From assembly GCF_000176855.2 (NCBI RefSeq), contig NC_015138.1, forward strand, positions 3,286,001-3,350,000: a stretch of 64,000 bases of DNA. Reading direction: 5' to 3'. Shown in pieces: positions 10,541 to 20,381 of this stretch. This DNA is from Paracidovorax avenae ATCC 19860. Lineage in GTDB: Bacteria; Pseudomonadota; Gammaproteobacteria; Burkholderiales; Burkholderiaceae_C. Position numbers and translations under genes: made by a program. Positions within the stretch are counted from its first letter, which is position 1. Each line of letters begins with the position of its first letter. The notes under the pieces are model-generated. The model was not told the origin of the DNA and ran no database searches. It was given only the letters and a program-made list of their open reading frames with translations.

Positions 10541-11566
10541 ATGCACGCCCACAACGACCGAGACCAGTTCGCCCCCACGCGTCCGCCGGGACGCCTGCGC
10601 GCCATCGCGCTCGCCGTCCTGGTCCATGCCGCGCTCATCGGAGCCCTGACCTGGGGAGTGAACTGGAAGACCAGCGCCGACCAGCCCGCCATCGAGGCCG
10701 AGATCTGGTCCGCCCTGCCACAGCAGGCCGCCCCGGCCGCGGTCGCCCCGCCGCCACCGCCCCAGCCGGTGCAGCAGCCCACGCCCCCTGCCCCGCCACC
10801 GCCCGCGCCGGCCCCGCCGCCACCTCCACCGCCGCCGAAGGCCGCGCCCGATCCGCGCGAGGCCGACATCGCCATCGAGCGCGAGAAGAAGCGCCTCGAG
10901 CAGGAAAAGAAGGAACGCCAGCTGCAGGCCGAACAGGACCGGCGCGAACGCGAGCGCAAGGAGCAGGCCGAGCAGGAAAAGAAGGAGCGCCAGCAGAAGG
11001 AAAAGGCGCAGCGCGAGAAGGACCAGCAGCAACAGCGCGAGAAAGAGCAGCGCGAGAAGGATCGCCGCGAGCAGCAGGAGAAGCTGGAAAAGCAGCAGGC
11101 CGAGAAGGAACGGCAGGAGCAGCTGCAGAAGAAGCAGGCGGAAGACAAGCGCAAGGCGGATGAGAAGCGCAAGGCCGACGCCGCGGACGCCAAGCGCCTG
11201 GAGGCATTGCGCCAGGAGAACCTGCGGCGCATGCAGGGCCTGGCGGGTGCCACCGGCGGCGAGACCGCCACCGGCAATGCCCAGCGCAGTTCCGGCCCGT
11301 CGGGCAGCTACGGCGGCAAGGTCGCGGCCAAGGTGCGCCCGAACATCGTCTATCCGGACGCCATCTCCGACAACCTGCGCACCGAGGTGGAAGTGCGGGC
11401 TTCGCCCGACGGCACCATCGTGGGCATTCGCGTCACCAAGTCCAGCGGCAACAAGTCCTGGGACGACGCCGTGGTGCGCGCACTCGAGAAGACCGACACC
11501 CTGCCACGCGACGTGGACGGCCGCGTGCCCTCCTCGCTGGTCATCGGCTTCCGGCCCAAGGACTGA
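10541..11566 (+). CDS. tolA: Tol-Pal periplasm-spanning protein TolA
   Basis: Links the TolQR motor to the outer-membrane side. One transmembrane helix (about residues 20–42) is followed by a proline-rich run (about 67–105), a long Lys/Glu/Gln-rich predicted coiled coil (about 107–235) and a C-terminal TonB-like domain with KVRPNIVYPDAISDN and VRASPDGTIVGIRVTKSSGN. Length 341 residues. The coiled-coil DNA is low-complexity and may vary between strains. The next gene is on the other strand, so tolB and pal are not adjacent as in many proteobacteria. Confidence 0.93.
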   Translation: MHAHNDRDQFAPTRPPGRLRAIALAVLVHAALIGALTWGVNWKTSADQPAIEAEIWSALPQQAAPAAVAPPPPPQPVQQPTPPAPPPPAPAPPPPPPPPKAAPDPREADIAIEREKKRLEQEKKERQLQAEQDRRERERKEQAEQEKKERQQKEKAQREKDQQQQREKEQREKDRREQQEKLEKQQAEKERQEQLQKKQAEDKRKADEKRKADAADAKRLEALRQENLRRMQGLAGATGGETATGNAQRSSGPSGSYGGKVAAKVRPNIVYPDAISDNLRTEVEVRASPDGTIVGIRVTKSSGNKSWDDAVVRALEKTDTLPRDVDGRVPSSLVIGFRPKD

Positions 11567-11665
11567 CCCGAAGGCGCCGCCATCGCCGGGCGGTGCGCAG
11601 CAGCGGCGAGCCGGGGGCCGCGCACCTGTGCCTCCAGGCAGGCCGGTGCGGGGCTCCGGTCCGGC

Positions 11666-13084
11666 TCAGTGCGCTGCCGCAGCGCCGCGGGGGGCCCCCG
11701 CCCGGGCCACGGCGGAACGGCGCCCGCCGCGTGCCACCGCCTCCATGGCAGGCACGGCATCCTGGTCGGTCAGCGTGCGCAGGAACGCTACCACATCGCC
11801 GATCTCCGCCTCGGTCAGCCGCGGCGCCTCGCCGGGCCCGCGGTCGAACGGCGCTTCCCGGTTGACATTGCCGGCATATTCGGCCGGCAGGTCGTCGTAG
11901 CGCGGATGTGATCCCCTCGCGCGAGCCGGATAGGGATACCAGCGCTGCGGGTCGGTATCGCGCGTGGCGTAGAAGCGCACCGCCTCTTCCAGGCTGTGGA
12001 AGACCCCGTTGTGGAAGAAGGCCTGCCGCACCGCCACGTTGCGCAGGCTGGGCGTGCGGAACGCGCCGCAGAGCGCGGCGCGCTCCTTCGGGTCCGTCCC
12101 GGCCGGCAGCGTGGCGCAGGTGCCCAGGTCATGGAATGACGGGTCCCGGTTGGCCGGCAGCGTGCGGTTGCGCGGCACGCCGATCGCGATGTGCCCGAAA
12201 TCCGAGAAGGCGGGGAACGCCCCGTTGTTGGGGCTGACCTCGCTCAGGTGGCAGGACGCGCAGTTGCCCTTCTTGGGGTCGTTGAACAGCGCGAGCCCGC
12301 GCATCTCGCGCGCCGACAGTGCCGCCTTGCCGCGCAGATAGTCGTCGTACCGGCTGTTGTAGGGGTAGAAGCGGGCAGGATCCTGCTGGAACATCTCCAG
12401 CGCCAGCGTGGCCCACTGGAAGCCCCGGGCATCGTCGTCCAGCGCATCGGCGCCGAAGGTCTCCCGGAACTGCGCCGCATAGGGCGCCCGCCGCAGCCGC
12501 GCCACCACCGCCGCGGGGCCGGCATTGGCCATCTCGTGCGGCGCCAGCAGCGGGATCGCCGCCTGCTCGTGCAGCGTGCTCGCGCGCCCGTCCCAGGTGT
12601 GGCCGCCCGAGGCTCCCTGGTCCACGCTCTCGTCGAAATCGTCGTCGAAGCGGTGCATGGTGAAAGGCGGCACGTTCTGCTGGTAGCGCAGGGACGGCGC
12701 CGCCCGCACGCCCAGGACCGCGCCGTCGGCGCCGCCGGGCTGCACCGCGAGGCCGTTGGGTGGCCCGAACGCATGCGCCGGATCGTGGCAGCTCGCGCAG
12801 GACACCCGGCCCGACGCCGACAGCCCCTTGTCGAAGAACATGGCCTGCCCCACGGCCTGCATGCGCGCGAAATCCGGCTGCGCCGCCATCTGCATCCGGT
12901 TCGCATCGGGCGGCGCGGAGACCGCCGCAGGCCGTGCGGCCGCCGGCGCCACGCCCGATGCGGCGGCGCCCCCCATCCACACTCCCACGCCGGCCAGCAC
13001 ACCCGCAGCGCCCAGCAGGCAGGCCGGGCCGCTCCATCGAAGAAAACGCCGGGAGGCCGGAAACACGCGTGCAGGAGAAGTCAT
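11666..13084 (-). CDS. Di-haem cytochrome c peroxidase (CcpA/MauG family)
   Basis: Exported or membrane-tethered c-type cytochrome with two haem motifs, CASCHDP (about residue 103) and CASCHLSE (about 275), in the arrangement of bacterial di-haem peroxidases, which reduce H2O2 with electrons from small cytochromes. A hydrophobic segment near residues 14–40 is a signal peptide or anchor and is followed by an Ala/Pro-rich linker. At about 472 residues it is longer than classic CcpA (about 330–350) and resembles the extended branch of the family. ATG 13084 is chosen; an in-frame ATG at 13165 would put 27 polar residues before the signal, and neither has a good ribosome-binding site. Confidence 0.85.
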   Translation of the reverse strand: MTSPARVFPASRRFLRWSGPACLLGAAGVLAGVGVWMGGAAASGVAPAAARPAAVSAPPDANRMQMAAQPDFARMQAVGQAMFFDKGLSASGRVSCASCHDPAHAFGPPNGLAVQPGGADGAVLGVRAAPSLRYQQNVPPFTMHRFDDDFDESVDQGASGGHTWDGRASTLHEQAAIPLLAPHEMANAGPAAVVARLRRAPYAAQFRETFGADALDDDARGFQWATLALEMFQQDPARFYPYNSRYDDYLRGKAALSAREMRGLALFNDPKKGNCASCHLSEVSPNNGAFPAFSDFGHIAIGVPRNRTLPANRDPSFHDLGTCATLPAGTDPKERAALCGAFRTPSLRNVAVRQAFFHNGVFHSLEEAVRFYATRDTDPQRWYPYPARARGSHPRYDDLPAEYAGNVNREAPFDRGPGEAPRLTEAEIGDVVAFLRTLTDQDAVPAMEAVARGGRRSAVARAGAPRGAAAAH

Positions 13085-13230
13085 GGAGCGGGAAGGAAAG
13101 CCGGAAAAACGCGGCGCGCCAGCATGCGCCCCGGCCATGTCAGCTTCATGACGGCCATCTGTCATGCGCCGGACACAGCCGCGTTACCACAATGCGCCCC
13201 GCATAAAACCATTCACAACAGCGCACTACC

Positions 13231-14874
13231 ATGAAACCCACCCTCCGCCTCCTCCCCCTGGCCGCCGCCGCGGCCGCCCTGCTGTCCGCCTGCGGCGGCA
13301 GCGACGGTTCCTCCACCGACAGCCTGCTGCAGCAGCGCATCCAGAACGTCGTGGTCATCTACGCGGAAAACCGCGGCTTCGACAACCTCTACGGCCTCTA
13401 CCCCGGCGCCGACGGCATCCCCGGCGTGAATCCGTCCGCCTCCGGCAGCTACCTGCCGCAGGTGGACCGCGACGCGGCGGGCACCGTGCTGGCCAAGCTG
13501 CCCAAGGTCTGGGGCGGCGTCACCGCATCGGGCCAGTCGGTCACCGTGCCGGAAGGCAGCACCGCCAGCCAGGACAACCGCCCCTTCCAGATCGACGCCG
13601 CGTCCGGCTTCCAGACCACCGGCGTGCAGGTCGGGCCGAACGTGATCACCCGCGATCTCTACCACCGCTTCTACGAGAACCAGATGCAGATCAACGGCGG
13701 CCGCAACGACAAGTTCGCCGCCTGGGCCGACTCCGGCGGCCTCACCATGGGCTACTACGACGGCAGCAACATGCAGCTGTGGAAGCTGGCCCAGAAATAC
13801 GTGCTGGCCGACAACTTCTTCATGGGCGCGTTCGGCGGCTCGTTCCTGAACCACCAGTACCTGGTGTGCGCCTGCGCGCCGGAGTACCCCAATGCCGACA
13901 CCTCGGTCGCCAAGGGCTCGATCTCGGCCGTGGACCAGGACGCCTCCGGCAACTTCCTGCCGCGCCTCACCGTGGCGTCCAACTCGCCCGCATCCGCCAT
14001 CTCCGGCCCGCCGGTCTTCGTGAACAGCAGCAACATCACCCCGAAGAACTACGCCGGCGACGGCAAGTTCTACGCGATCAACACGATGCAGCCGCCCTAC
14101 CAGCCCAGCTCCAACGCCCCGGCCAGCGGCGCGAGCAACCTGACCGCGGATCCGGCCAAAGCCACCACCCTGCCCCCGCAGACGGCCACCACCATCGCCG
14201 ACCTGCTTGACAGGAAGAATGTGGGCTGGGCCTGGTATGCAGGGGGCTACAACGCCACGCTGGCATCGGCCACCACGGACCGCGCCTTCGCCCGGCCCGC
14301 GCCCAACTTCCAGTTCCACCACCAGCCGTTCAACTACTACGCGAAGTTCGATCCGACCCAGTCCGCCACCGCGGCCTACCGCGCGCAGCACCTGAAGGAT
14401 TTCGACGCGCAGTTCCTGCAGGACGCCGCCGCCGGCAAGCTGCCGGCCGTGAGCTTCTACAAGCCGCAGGGCAACCTCAACCAGCACCCGGGCTATGCCA
14501 GCGTGGCCGACGGCGATGCGCACATCGCCAGCGTGATCGCCCAGCTGCAGGCCAGCCCGCAATGGAAGAACATGCTGATCGTCGTGGCGTATGACGAGAA
14601 CGGCGGATTCTGGGACCACAAGGCCGTGCCCAAGGGCGATCTCTGGGGGCCCGGCACGCGGATCCCGGCGCTGATCATCTCGCCCTGGGCCAAACACGGC
14701 GTGGTGGACCACACCCAGTACGACACGGCATCCATCCTGCGCTTCATCACGCGCCGCTGGGGCCTGGACACCCTGCCGGGCCTGGCGCAGCGCGATGCGG
14801 CCCTGGTAAAGAACGGCGGCCAGCCCATGGGCGACCTGACGTCGGCCCTGGACCTGACGCAGATCCTGCAGTAA
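13231..14874 (+). CDS. Lipoprotein acid phosphatase / phosphoesterase family protein
   Basis: Secreted lipoprotein of 547 residues. The N-terminus has a lipobox (LSACGGS, Cys21), then a phosphoesterase (PF04185-type) domain shared by acid phosphatase AcpA and phospholipase C: VVVIYAENRGFDNLYGLYPGA near residue 40, YDENGGFWDHKAVPKGD near 455 and IISPWAKHG near 485. It probably hydrolyses phosphomonoesters or phospholipids in the periplasm or at the cell surface; sequence alone does not separate these. It diverges from the peroxidase gene and ends before a strong bidirectional terminator. Confidence 0.82.
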   Translation: MKPTLRLLPLAAAAAALLSACGGSDGSSTDSLLQQRIQNVVVIYAENRGFDNLYGLYPGADGIPGVNPSASGSYLPQVDRDAAGTVLAKLPKVWGGVTASGQSVTVPEGSTASQDNRPFQIDAASGFQTTGVQVGPNVITRDLYHRFYENQMQINGGRNDKFAAWADSGGLTMGYYDGSNMQLWKLAQKYVLADNFFMGAFGGSFLNHQYLVCACAPEYPNADTSVAKGSISAVDQDASGNFLPRLTVASNSPASAISGPPVFVNSSNITPKNYAGDGKFYAINTMQPPYQPSSNAPASGASNLTADPAKATTLPPQTATTIADLLDRKNVGWAWYAGGYNATLASATTDRAFARPAPNFQFHHQPFNYYAKFDPTQSATAAYRAQHLKDFDAQFLQDAAAGKLPAVSFYKPQGNLNQHPGYASVADGDAHIASVIAQLQASPQWKNMLIVVAYDENGGFWDHKAVPKGDLWGPGTRIPALIISPWAKHGVVDHTQYDTASILRFITRRWGLDTLPGLAQRDAALVKNGGQPMGDLTSALDLTQILQ

Positions 14875-14935
14875 CGCGCCACGCAGCGCCCGGCTCCGGC
14901 GGCCGGACCGCTGCACCGCCCGCGGCACCACCCGC

Positions 14936-14972
14936 AAAGGACAAAGCCCGCTTGACGCGGGCTTTGTCCTTT
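14936..14972. terminator. Strong bidirectional intrinsic terminator
   Basis: A perfect 16-bp stem (14936–14951 with 14957–14972) around the loop TTGAC. One arm begins AAAGGACAAAGCCCGC. It sits between the convergent phosphatase and MFS genes and has A/T-rich outer ends in both directions, so it can serve both. Confidence 0.85.
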
Positions 14973-15027
14973 CAGCGCTTCTCCCGTGTGGCGGCACGCC
15001 CTGCGGCGCACCGCTCCTCTCAAAGGT

Positions 15028-16362
15028 TCATTCGCGGCGCTCGATCAGGCGGTTGATCCGCAGCGCCAGCAGCGTGCAGACCACGCCGGACAGCAGGTAC
15101 ACGCTGACCGCGATCAGCCCGAACTTGGCCGACAGGCCCAGGGCGACCAGCGGGGCGAACGCGGCACCGACCAGCCACGCGAGGTCGGCCGACAGCGCGG
15201 CCCCCGTGTAGCGGAAGCGCGGCGAAAAATTGGCCGTCACCGTGCCGGAGGCCTGGCCGTACGACAGGCCCAGCAGCACGAAGCCCACCAGGATGAAGAT
15301 GTTGTTGCCCACCGTGCCGCTGCTGAGCAGCCACGGCGTGACGAGGCTGAACACTCCGATCAGGCAGGCCATGGCACCCAGGGTGTTGCGGCGGCCTACC
15401 CGGTCGGCCAGCCGGCCGGAGATGGCGATGGCGATGGCCGCGCAGAAGGCCCCTGCGATCTGCACGCCCAGCACGTGGGTGATCGACTGCTCGGAATACA
15501 TCGAGATCCAGGACAGCGGGAACACCGTGACCACGTGGAACAGCGCGAAGCTGGCCAGTGCGGCGAAGGCGCCCAGGAACACGTTGCGGCCCTCGCTGCG
15601 CATGAGCTCCAGCACGCTCACGGGTGCCAGCTCGCGCTGCTGCAGCATCTCGGTATAGGACTGGCCGACGATCAGGCGCAGGCGGGCGAAGAGCGCCACC
15701 ACGTTGATCGCGAAGGCGACGAAGAAGGGGAAGCGCCAGCCCCAGTCGAGGAACTCCTGCACCGACAGGTTGCTGTAGAGATAGGCGAACAGGCTGGCTG
15801 CGAGCGCGAAGCCGACCGGCGCACCCAGCTGCCCGATCATGGCGTACCAGCCGCGCCGCTCCTGCGGGGCTGACATGGCCAGCAGGGACGGCAGGCCGTC
15901 CCAGGTGCCGCCCAGCGCCAGGCCCTGGCCCAGGCGCAGCACGACCAGGGCGATGATGGCGATGTGGCCCACGCTGTTGTAGCTCGGCAGGAAGGCCATG
16001 CCCGCTGTGGAGGCGCCCAGGAGGAACAGGGCGATAGTGAGCTTGGTGCCGCGCCCCCAGCGCCGCTGCACCGCCATGGAGATGGCCGTGCCGACCGGGC
16101 GCGCGACGAAGGCCAGCGCGAAGATCGCGAAGGCCATCAGCGTGCCGTCCAGGCGCGTCATGAAGGGAAAGACGAACGACGGGAACACCAGCACGCAGGC
16201 GATCCCGAAGACGAAGAAGTCGAAATACTCGGAAGAACGCCCGATGATCACGCCGACCGCGATCTCGCTGGGAGTGGCTTCTTCATGGGTGTCCGCATGG
16301 GACAGGGATTCCTCGTGGTGGAAATTCCCGGCGGGGTAAGGGGAAGCAGCAAGCCCACTCAT
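15028..16362 (-). CDS. MFS metabolite:H+ symporter
   Basis: Inner-membrane transporter of 444 residues with twelve predicted helices. Family landmarks of the metabolite:H+ symporter branch (ProP, ShiA, KgtP type) are GRSSEYFDFFVFGIA in helix 1, the RPVGT loop, LGQGLALGGTWDG in helix 4 and GRLADRVGRRNTLG between helices 8 and 9. Substrates in this branch are small organic acids or osmolytes; this one is not resolved. The start ATG has AGGAG at good spacing. It ends at the shared terminator and diverges from cyoA. Confidence 0.85.
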   Translation of the reverse strand: MSGLAASPYPAGNFHHEESLSHADTHEEATPSEIAVGVIIGRSSEYFDFFVFGIACVLVFPSFVFPFMTRLDGTLMAFAIFALAFVARPVGTAISMAVQRRWGRGTKLTIALFLLGASTAGMAFLPSYNSVGHIAIIALVVLRLGQGLALGGTWDGLPSLLAMSAPQERRGWYAMIGQLGAPVGFALAASLFAYLYSNLSVQEFLDWGWRFPFFVAFAINVVALFARLRLIVGQSYTEMLQQRELAPVSVLELMRSEGRNVFLGAFAALASFALFHVVTVFPLSWISMYSEQSITHVLGVQIAGAFCAAIAIAISGRLADRVGRRNTLGAMACLIGVFSLVTPWLLSSGTVGNNIFILVGFVLLGLSYGQASGTVTANFSPRFRYTGAALSADLAWLVGAAFAPLVALGLSAKFGLIAVSVYLLSGVVCTLLALRINRLIERRE

Positions 16363-16536
16363 ATGAACGCTCCTCGATTCATGCTGAACACGGCTTCCGT
16401 TCTACACCCCTGCCGTGGCCCCTACAAGGCGACTTTTCCCTGAGGGTGGGTCGGACAAACCCTTACACGGACCATGGTTTTGCGCTCGTCGGTCTGCAAC
16501 CCGCGCCAGCCCGTGATGGCGGGCCGTACTTTGACC

Positions 16537-16553
16537 TTGGACAAAATGTCCAA
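16537..16553. promoter_or_regulatory. Perfect palindrome upstream of cyoA
   Basis: TTGGACAAAATGTCCAA has two perfect 7-bp arms around AAA and lies about 90 bp before the cyoA start in the 279-bp gap shared with the divergent MFS gene. It has the geometry of a dimeric repressor or activator site but is not a consensus I can assign. FNR sites (TTGAT-N4-ATCAA) do not match. Confidence 0.5.
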
Positions 16554-16573
16554 TCGACAGAGCCTTCCAAAGT

Positions 16574-16597
16574 ATTACATTTGGCCCGTCCTGTAAT
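16574..16597. promoter_or_regulatory. Inverted repeat ATTACA-N12-TGTAAT before cyoA
   Basis: Six-base arms at 16574–16579 and 16592–16597, 45 bp before the cyoA start. The right arm could also be a -10-like element. I found no convincing -35 box at the right distance, so the cyoA promoter itself is not located. Confidence 0.35.
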
Positions 16598-16641
16598 CCG
16601 CGTTTGCCCTAAACGCGCTTTTCGTTACGCCCCCCAAAAGC

Positions 16642-17691
16642 ATGCTGAAAACCATGAAACTCCGCGGGCCCGCATGGCTCGGCGCGGCCGCCCTGGCTGC
16701 AAGCCTCGCCGGCTGCAGCAAGGCCGTCGTCCTCAATCCAGCGGGTGACGTCGCCGCGCAGCAAGGCCAGCTGGTCGTCACCGCCACGCTGCTGATGCTG
16801 ATCATCATCGTCCCGGTGATCCTGCTCACCTTCCTCTTCGCCTGGAAGTACCGCCAGTCGAACACCGAGGCCGAGTACGACCCCGACTGGCACCACTCCA
16901 CCACACTGGAGCTGGTGATCTGGACCGTGCCGCTGATGATCATCATCGCCCTGGGGGCGCTGACCTGGATCAGCACCCACAAGCTGGACCCGTACCGCCC
17001 CCTGGACCGCATCGACGCGGCCCGCGCGCTGCCCGCCAGCGTCAAGCCGCTGGAAATCCAGGTCGTGGCCATGGACTGGAAGTGGGCCTTCTTCTACCCC
17101 GAGCAGGGCATCGCCACGGTGAACGAGGTCGCTGCCCCCGTCGATCGCCCCATCGTCTTCAAGCTGACGTCCACGTCCACGATGAACGCGTTCTACGTGC
17201 CCGACCTGGCCGGCATGATCTACACCATGCCCGGCATGCAGACCGAGCTGAACGCCATCATCAACAAGGCGGGCGTCTATCACGGCTTCTCGTCGCACTA
17301 CAGCGGCCCGGGCTTCTCGGGCATGACGTTCAAGTTCCACGGCCTGAGCGACGGCGACTTCGACAAGTGGGTCGCCGATGCCAAGGGTTCCGGCAAGGCG
17401 CTGGACAGCAAGACCTACCTCGCCCTCGCCAAGCCCAGCGAGCGCAACCCCGTGGAGCGCTTCGCCTCCGTGGAAGCCGGGCTCTACGAGAAGGTGCTCA
17501 ACCGCTGCGTCGAGGACGGCAAGATGTGCATGCACCACATGATGGCCATCGATGCCAACGGCGGCGAGGCCTACCTCAAGGCCGCCGGCCTGAACCTGCC
17601 CCAGGACGTGTGCACGGCCGAGAACTCCGCGCGCGTGATCGCCTCCCTGGAAACGACGCGCGAGACCGCGACCGCCACCACCCCGCAATGA
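16642..17691 (+). CDS. cyoA: Cytochrome bo3 ubiquinol oxidase subunit II
   Basis: Subunit II of the quinol-oxidising terminal oxidase. The signal peptide ends in a lipobox (LAGCSKA, Cys25), two transmembrane helices follow (about 44–68 and 90–112), then the cupredoxin-like domain. The CuA ligands of cytochrome c oxidases are missing: the loop reads SSHYSGPGFSG with no cysteines, which marks this as a quinol oxidase. WKYRQSNTEAEYDPDW and AMDWKWAFFYPEQGIATVNE are typical CyoA stretches. First gene of cyoABCD. Length 349 residues, slightly longer than in E. coli (315), with an extra C-terminal tail. Confidence 0.93.
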   Translation: MLKTMKLRGPAWLGAAALAASLAGCSKAVVLNPAGDVAAQQGQLVVTATLLMLIIIVPVILLTFLFAWKYRQSNTEAEYDPDWHHSTTLELVIWTVPLMIIIALGALTWISTHKLDPYRPLDRIDAARALPASVKPLEIQVVAMDWKWAFFYPEQGIATVNEVAAPVDRPIVFKLTSTSTMNAFYVPDLAGMIYTMPGMQTELNAIINKAGVYHGFSSHYSGPGFSGMTFKFHGLSDGDFDKWVADAKGSGKALDSKTYLALAKPSERNPVERFASVEAGLYEKVLNRCVEDGKMCMHHMMAIDANGGEAYLKAAGLNLPQDVCTAENSARVIASLETTRETATATTPQ

Positions 17692-17747
17692 TCCTGCAGG
17701 GCCGTTGACGCGCAAGCGGCGCCGGCCCCCACCAGAAGAAACCCGAT

Positions 17748-19754
17748 ATGTCCTCCGAACAAATTACCGCGTCCCACTGGGCCCTGGGACGGCTCACCTG
17801 GGACTCCGTGCCGATGGCGCACGAACCCATCGTGCTGTGGACCTTCATCGCCGTGATGCTGGGCGGCCTCGCCGTCTTCGCCGCGGTCACGCGCTTCCGC
17901 CTGTGGGGCCCGCTGTGGCGCGACTGGATCTGCAGCATCGACCACAAGAAGATCGGGATCATGTACATGATCCTGGGCATCGTGATGCTGCTGCGCGGCT
18001 TCGCCGACGCGGTGATGATGCGCCTGCAGCAGGCCATCGCCTTCGGCGACAACATGGGCTACCTGCCGCCGCACCACTACGACCAGATCTTCACCGCCCA
18101 CGGCGTGATCATGATCTTCTTCGTGGCGATGCCGCTGGTCACCGGCCTGATGAACTACGTCGTGCCGCTGCAGATCGGCGCGCGTGACGTGGCCTTCCCG
18201 TTCCTGAACAACTTCAGCTTCTGGATGACCACCGCCGGTGCGATCCTGGTGATGATCTCGCTGTTCCTGGGCGAGTTCTCCACCTCCGGCTGGCTGGCCC
18301 TGTCCAACCTGGGGGCGCAGAACCCGGGGACCGGGCTCGACTACTACATATGGGCGCTGCAGGTCGCGGGGGTGGGCACCACGCTCTCGGGCATCAACCT
18401 GATCGTCACGATCATCAAGATGCGCGCACCCGGCATGAACCTGATGAAGATGCCCATCTTCACCTGGACGTCCCTGTGCACCAACGCCCTGATCGTGGCC
18501 TCCTTCCCTGTGCTGACGGCCGCCCTGGTGCTGATGTCGCTGGACCGCTACGTCGGCACGAACTTCTTCACGAACGACTTCGGCGGCAACCCGATGCTGT
18601 ACGTGAACCTGATCTGGATCTGGGGCCACCCCGAGGTGTACATCCTGGTGCTGCCCGCCTTCGGCATCTTCTCCGAAGTGGTGGCAACGTTCTGCCGCAA
18701 GCGCCTGTTCGGCTACACCTCCATGGTCTATGCCACGGTGGTGATCACCATCCTGTCGTACCTGGTGTGGCTGCACCACTTCTTCACGATGGGCTCCGGC
18801 GCCAGCGTGAACACGTTCTTCGGCATCACGACGATGATCATCTCGATCCCCACGGGCGCGAAGATCTTCAACTGGCTGTTCACCATGTACAAGGGCCGCA
18901 TCCGCTTCGAGCTGCCCATGATGTGGACCGTGGCGTTCATGGCCACCTTCGCCATCGGCGGCATGACCGGCGTGCTGCTGGCCGTGCCCCCGGCCGACTT
19001 CGTGCTGCACAACAGCCTGTTCCTGATCGCCCACTTCCACAACGTGATCATTGGCGGCGTGCTGTTCGGCCTGTTCGCCGGCATCAACTACTGGTTCCCC
19101 AAGGCCTTCGGCTACAAGCTCGACCGCACCTGGGGCCTGCGCTCCTTCTGGCTGTGGGTGGTGGGCTTCTGGGTGGCGTTCGCGCCCCTGTATATCCTGG
19201 GCCTGATGGGCGTGACGCGCCGTGTCAACCACTTCGAGGATCCGTCCCTGCAGATCTGGTTCGTGATCGCCGCCGCCGGCGCGGGCCTCATCGCCCTGGG
19301 CATCGGCTGCTTCCTGATGCAGCTCGTGGTGAGCTACCTCAAGCGCGACCAGCTGCGCGACTTCACGGGCGACCCGTGGGATGCCCGCACGCTGGAATGG
19401 GCCACCTCCTCGCCCCCGCCCCAGTACAACTTCGCCTTCACGCCCCGCGTGCACGAGATCGATGCCTGGTGGGACATGAAGAAGCATGGCTACACGCGCC
19501 CTCTGTCCGGCTTCCAGCCGATCCACATGCCGGCCAACACCGGTGCGGGCGCCGTGATCTCCGCGTTCTCGCTGGTGCTCGGCTTCGCCCTGATCTGGCA
19601 CATGTGGCTGCTCGCGGGCGTGTCGTTCGCCGGCATCGTGCTGGCCGCGATCATCCACACGTTCAACTACAAGCGCGACTTCTACATCCCTGCCGATGAA
19701 GTCAACACGACCGAAGAAGCCCGCACACTCCAACTCGCCCGCTCCCATGTCTGA
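17748..19754 (+). CDS. cyoB: Cytochrome bo3 ubiquinol oxidase subunit I
   Basis: Catalytic haem-copper subunit, 668 residues, about 15 helices. [16 protein letters not shown] opens the core; haem and CuB ligands are in [11 protein letters not shown] (low-spin haem His), [13 protein letters not shown] (His with the cross-linked Tyr), [15 protein letters not shown] [11 protein letters not shown], and [11 protein letters not shown]. It reduces O2 to water and pumps protons with electrons from ubiquinol. It is 56 bp after cyoA and overlaps cyoC by eight bases. Confidence 0.96.
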   Translation: MSSEQITASHWALGRLTWDSVPMAHEPIVLWTFIAVMLGGLAVFAAVTRFRLWGPLWRDWICSIDHKKIGIMYMILGIVMLLRGFADAVMMRLQQAIAFGDNMGYLPPHHYDQIFTAHGVIMIFFVAMPLVTGLMNYVVPLQIGARDVAFPFLNNFSFWMTTAGAILVMISLFLGEFSTSGWLALSNLGAQNPGTGLDYYIWALQVAGVGTTLSGINLIVTIIKMRAPGMNLMKMPIFTWTSLCTNALIVASFPVLTAALVLMSLDRYVGTNFFTNDFGGNPMLYVNLIWIWGHPEVYILVLPAFGIFSEVVATFCRKRLFGYTSMVYATVVITILSYLVWLHHFFTMGSGASVNTFFGITTMIISIPTGAKIFNWLFTMYKGRIRFELPMMWTVAFMATFAIGGMTGVLLAVPPADFVLHNSLFLIAHFHNVIIGGVLFGLFAGINYWFPKAFGYKLDRTWGLRSFWLWVVGFWVAFAPLYILGLMGVTRRVNHFEDPSLQIWFVIAAAGAGLIALGIGCFLMQLVVSYLKRDQLRDFTGDPWDARTLEWATSSPPPQYNFAFTPRVHEIDAWWDMKKHGYTRPLSGFQPIHMPANTGAGAVISAFSLVLGFALIWHMWLLAGVSFAGIVLAAIIHTFNYKRDFYIPADEVNTTEEARTLQLARSHV

Positions 19755-20379
19755 TATCCGTTACCAAGCCGGCGCCGCAGGCGCCCTGGCTTCCCGCGAT
19801 TACCACCTCGCGGAGGAGCCCCATCCAGAGAACGGCACCGCGCTGGGCTTCTGGCTCTACCTGATGAGCGACTGCCTCATCTTCGCCGCACTGTTCGCCA
19901 CCTACGGCGTGCTGGGCCGCAGCTACGCCGCCGGCCCGACCGGCGCGCAGCTGTTCGACCTCTCGCTGGTAGCCATCAACACGGCCTTCCTGCTGCTGTC
20001 GTCCATCACCTTCGGCTTCGCCATGCTGCAGAAGCAGAAGGGCAACGTGGGCGGCACGCTGGGCTGGCTGGCTGTCACGGGCCTGTTCGGCCTGTGCTTC
20101 CTGGGCCTGGAACTCTATGAGTTCCACCACCTGATCCACGAAGGCGCGGGCCCGCAGCGCAGCGCCTTCCTGTCGGCCTTCTTCACGCTGGTGGGCACCC
20201 ACGGGCTGCACGTCACCTTCGGCCTGATCTGGCTGGTGGTGCTGATGATCCAGATCTCCAAGCATGGCCTGATCCACGAGAACAAGCGCCGCCTGATGTG
20301 CCTGTCGATGTTCTGGCACTTTCTGGACGTGGTCTGGATCGGCGTCTTCACCTTTGTGTACCTGATGGGGGTGCTGTAA
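19747..20379 (+). CDS. cyoC: Cytochrome bo3 ubiquinol oxidase subunit III
   Basis: Integral subunit III with five predicted helices, 210 residues. [20 protein letters not shown] is the haem-copper subunit III signature, followed by [42 protein letters not shown]. It stabilises subunit I. ATG 19747 overlaps the cyoB stop; an earlier in-frame ATG at 19696 lies inside cyoB and would add seventeen atypical residues. Confidence 0.95.
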   Translation: MSDIRYQAGAAGALASRDYHLAEEPHPENGTALGFWLYLMSDCLIFAALFATYGVLGRSYAAGPTGAQLFDLSLVAINTAFLLLSSITFGFAMLQKQKGNVGGTLGWLAVTGLFGLCFLGLELYEFHHLIHEGAGPQRSAFLSAFFTLVGTHGLHVTFGLIWLVVLMIQISKHGLIHENKRRLMCLSMFWHFLDVVWIGVFTFVYLMGVL

Positions 20380-20381
20380 AC

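Noticed and set aside
10860..11215. Low-complexity repeats in the tolA region
   Set aside because: They encode the Lys/Glu/Gln coiled coil normal for TolA and are not an independent repeat element.
13085..13230. Possible Pho box upstream of the phosphatase (one CTGTCAT half-site near 13156)
   Set aside because: Only one good half-site is visible; the second, 11 bp away in a true Pho box, is not recognisable.
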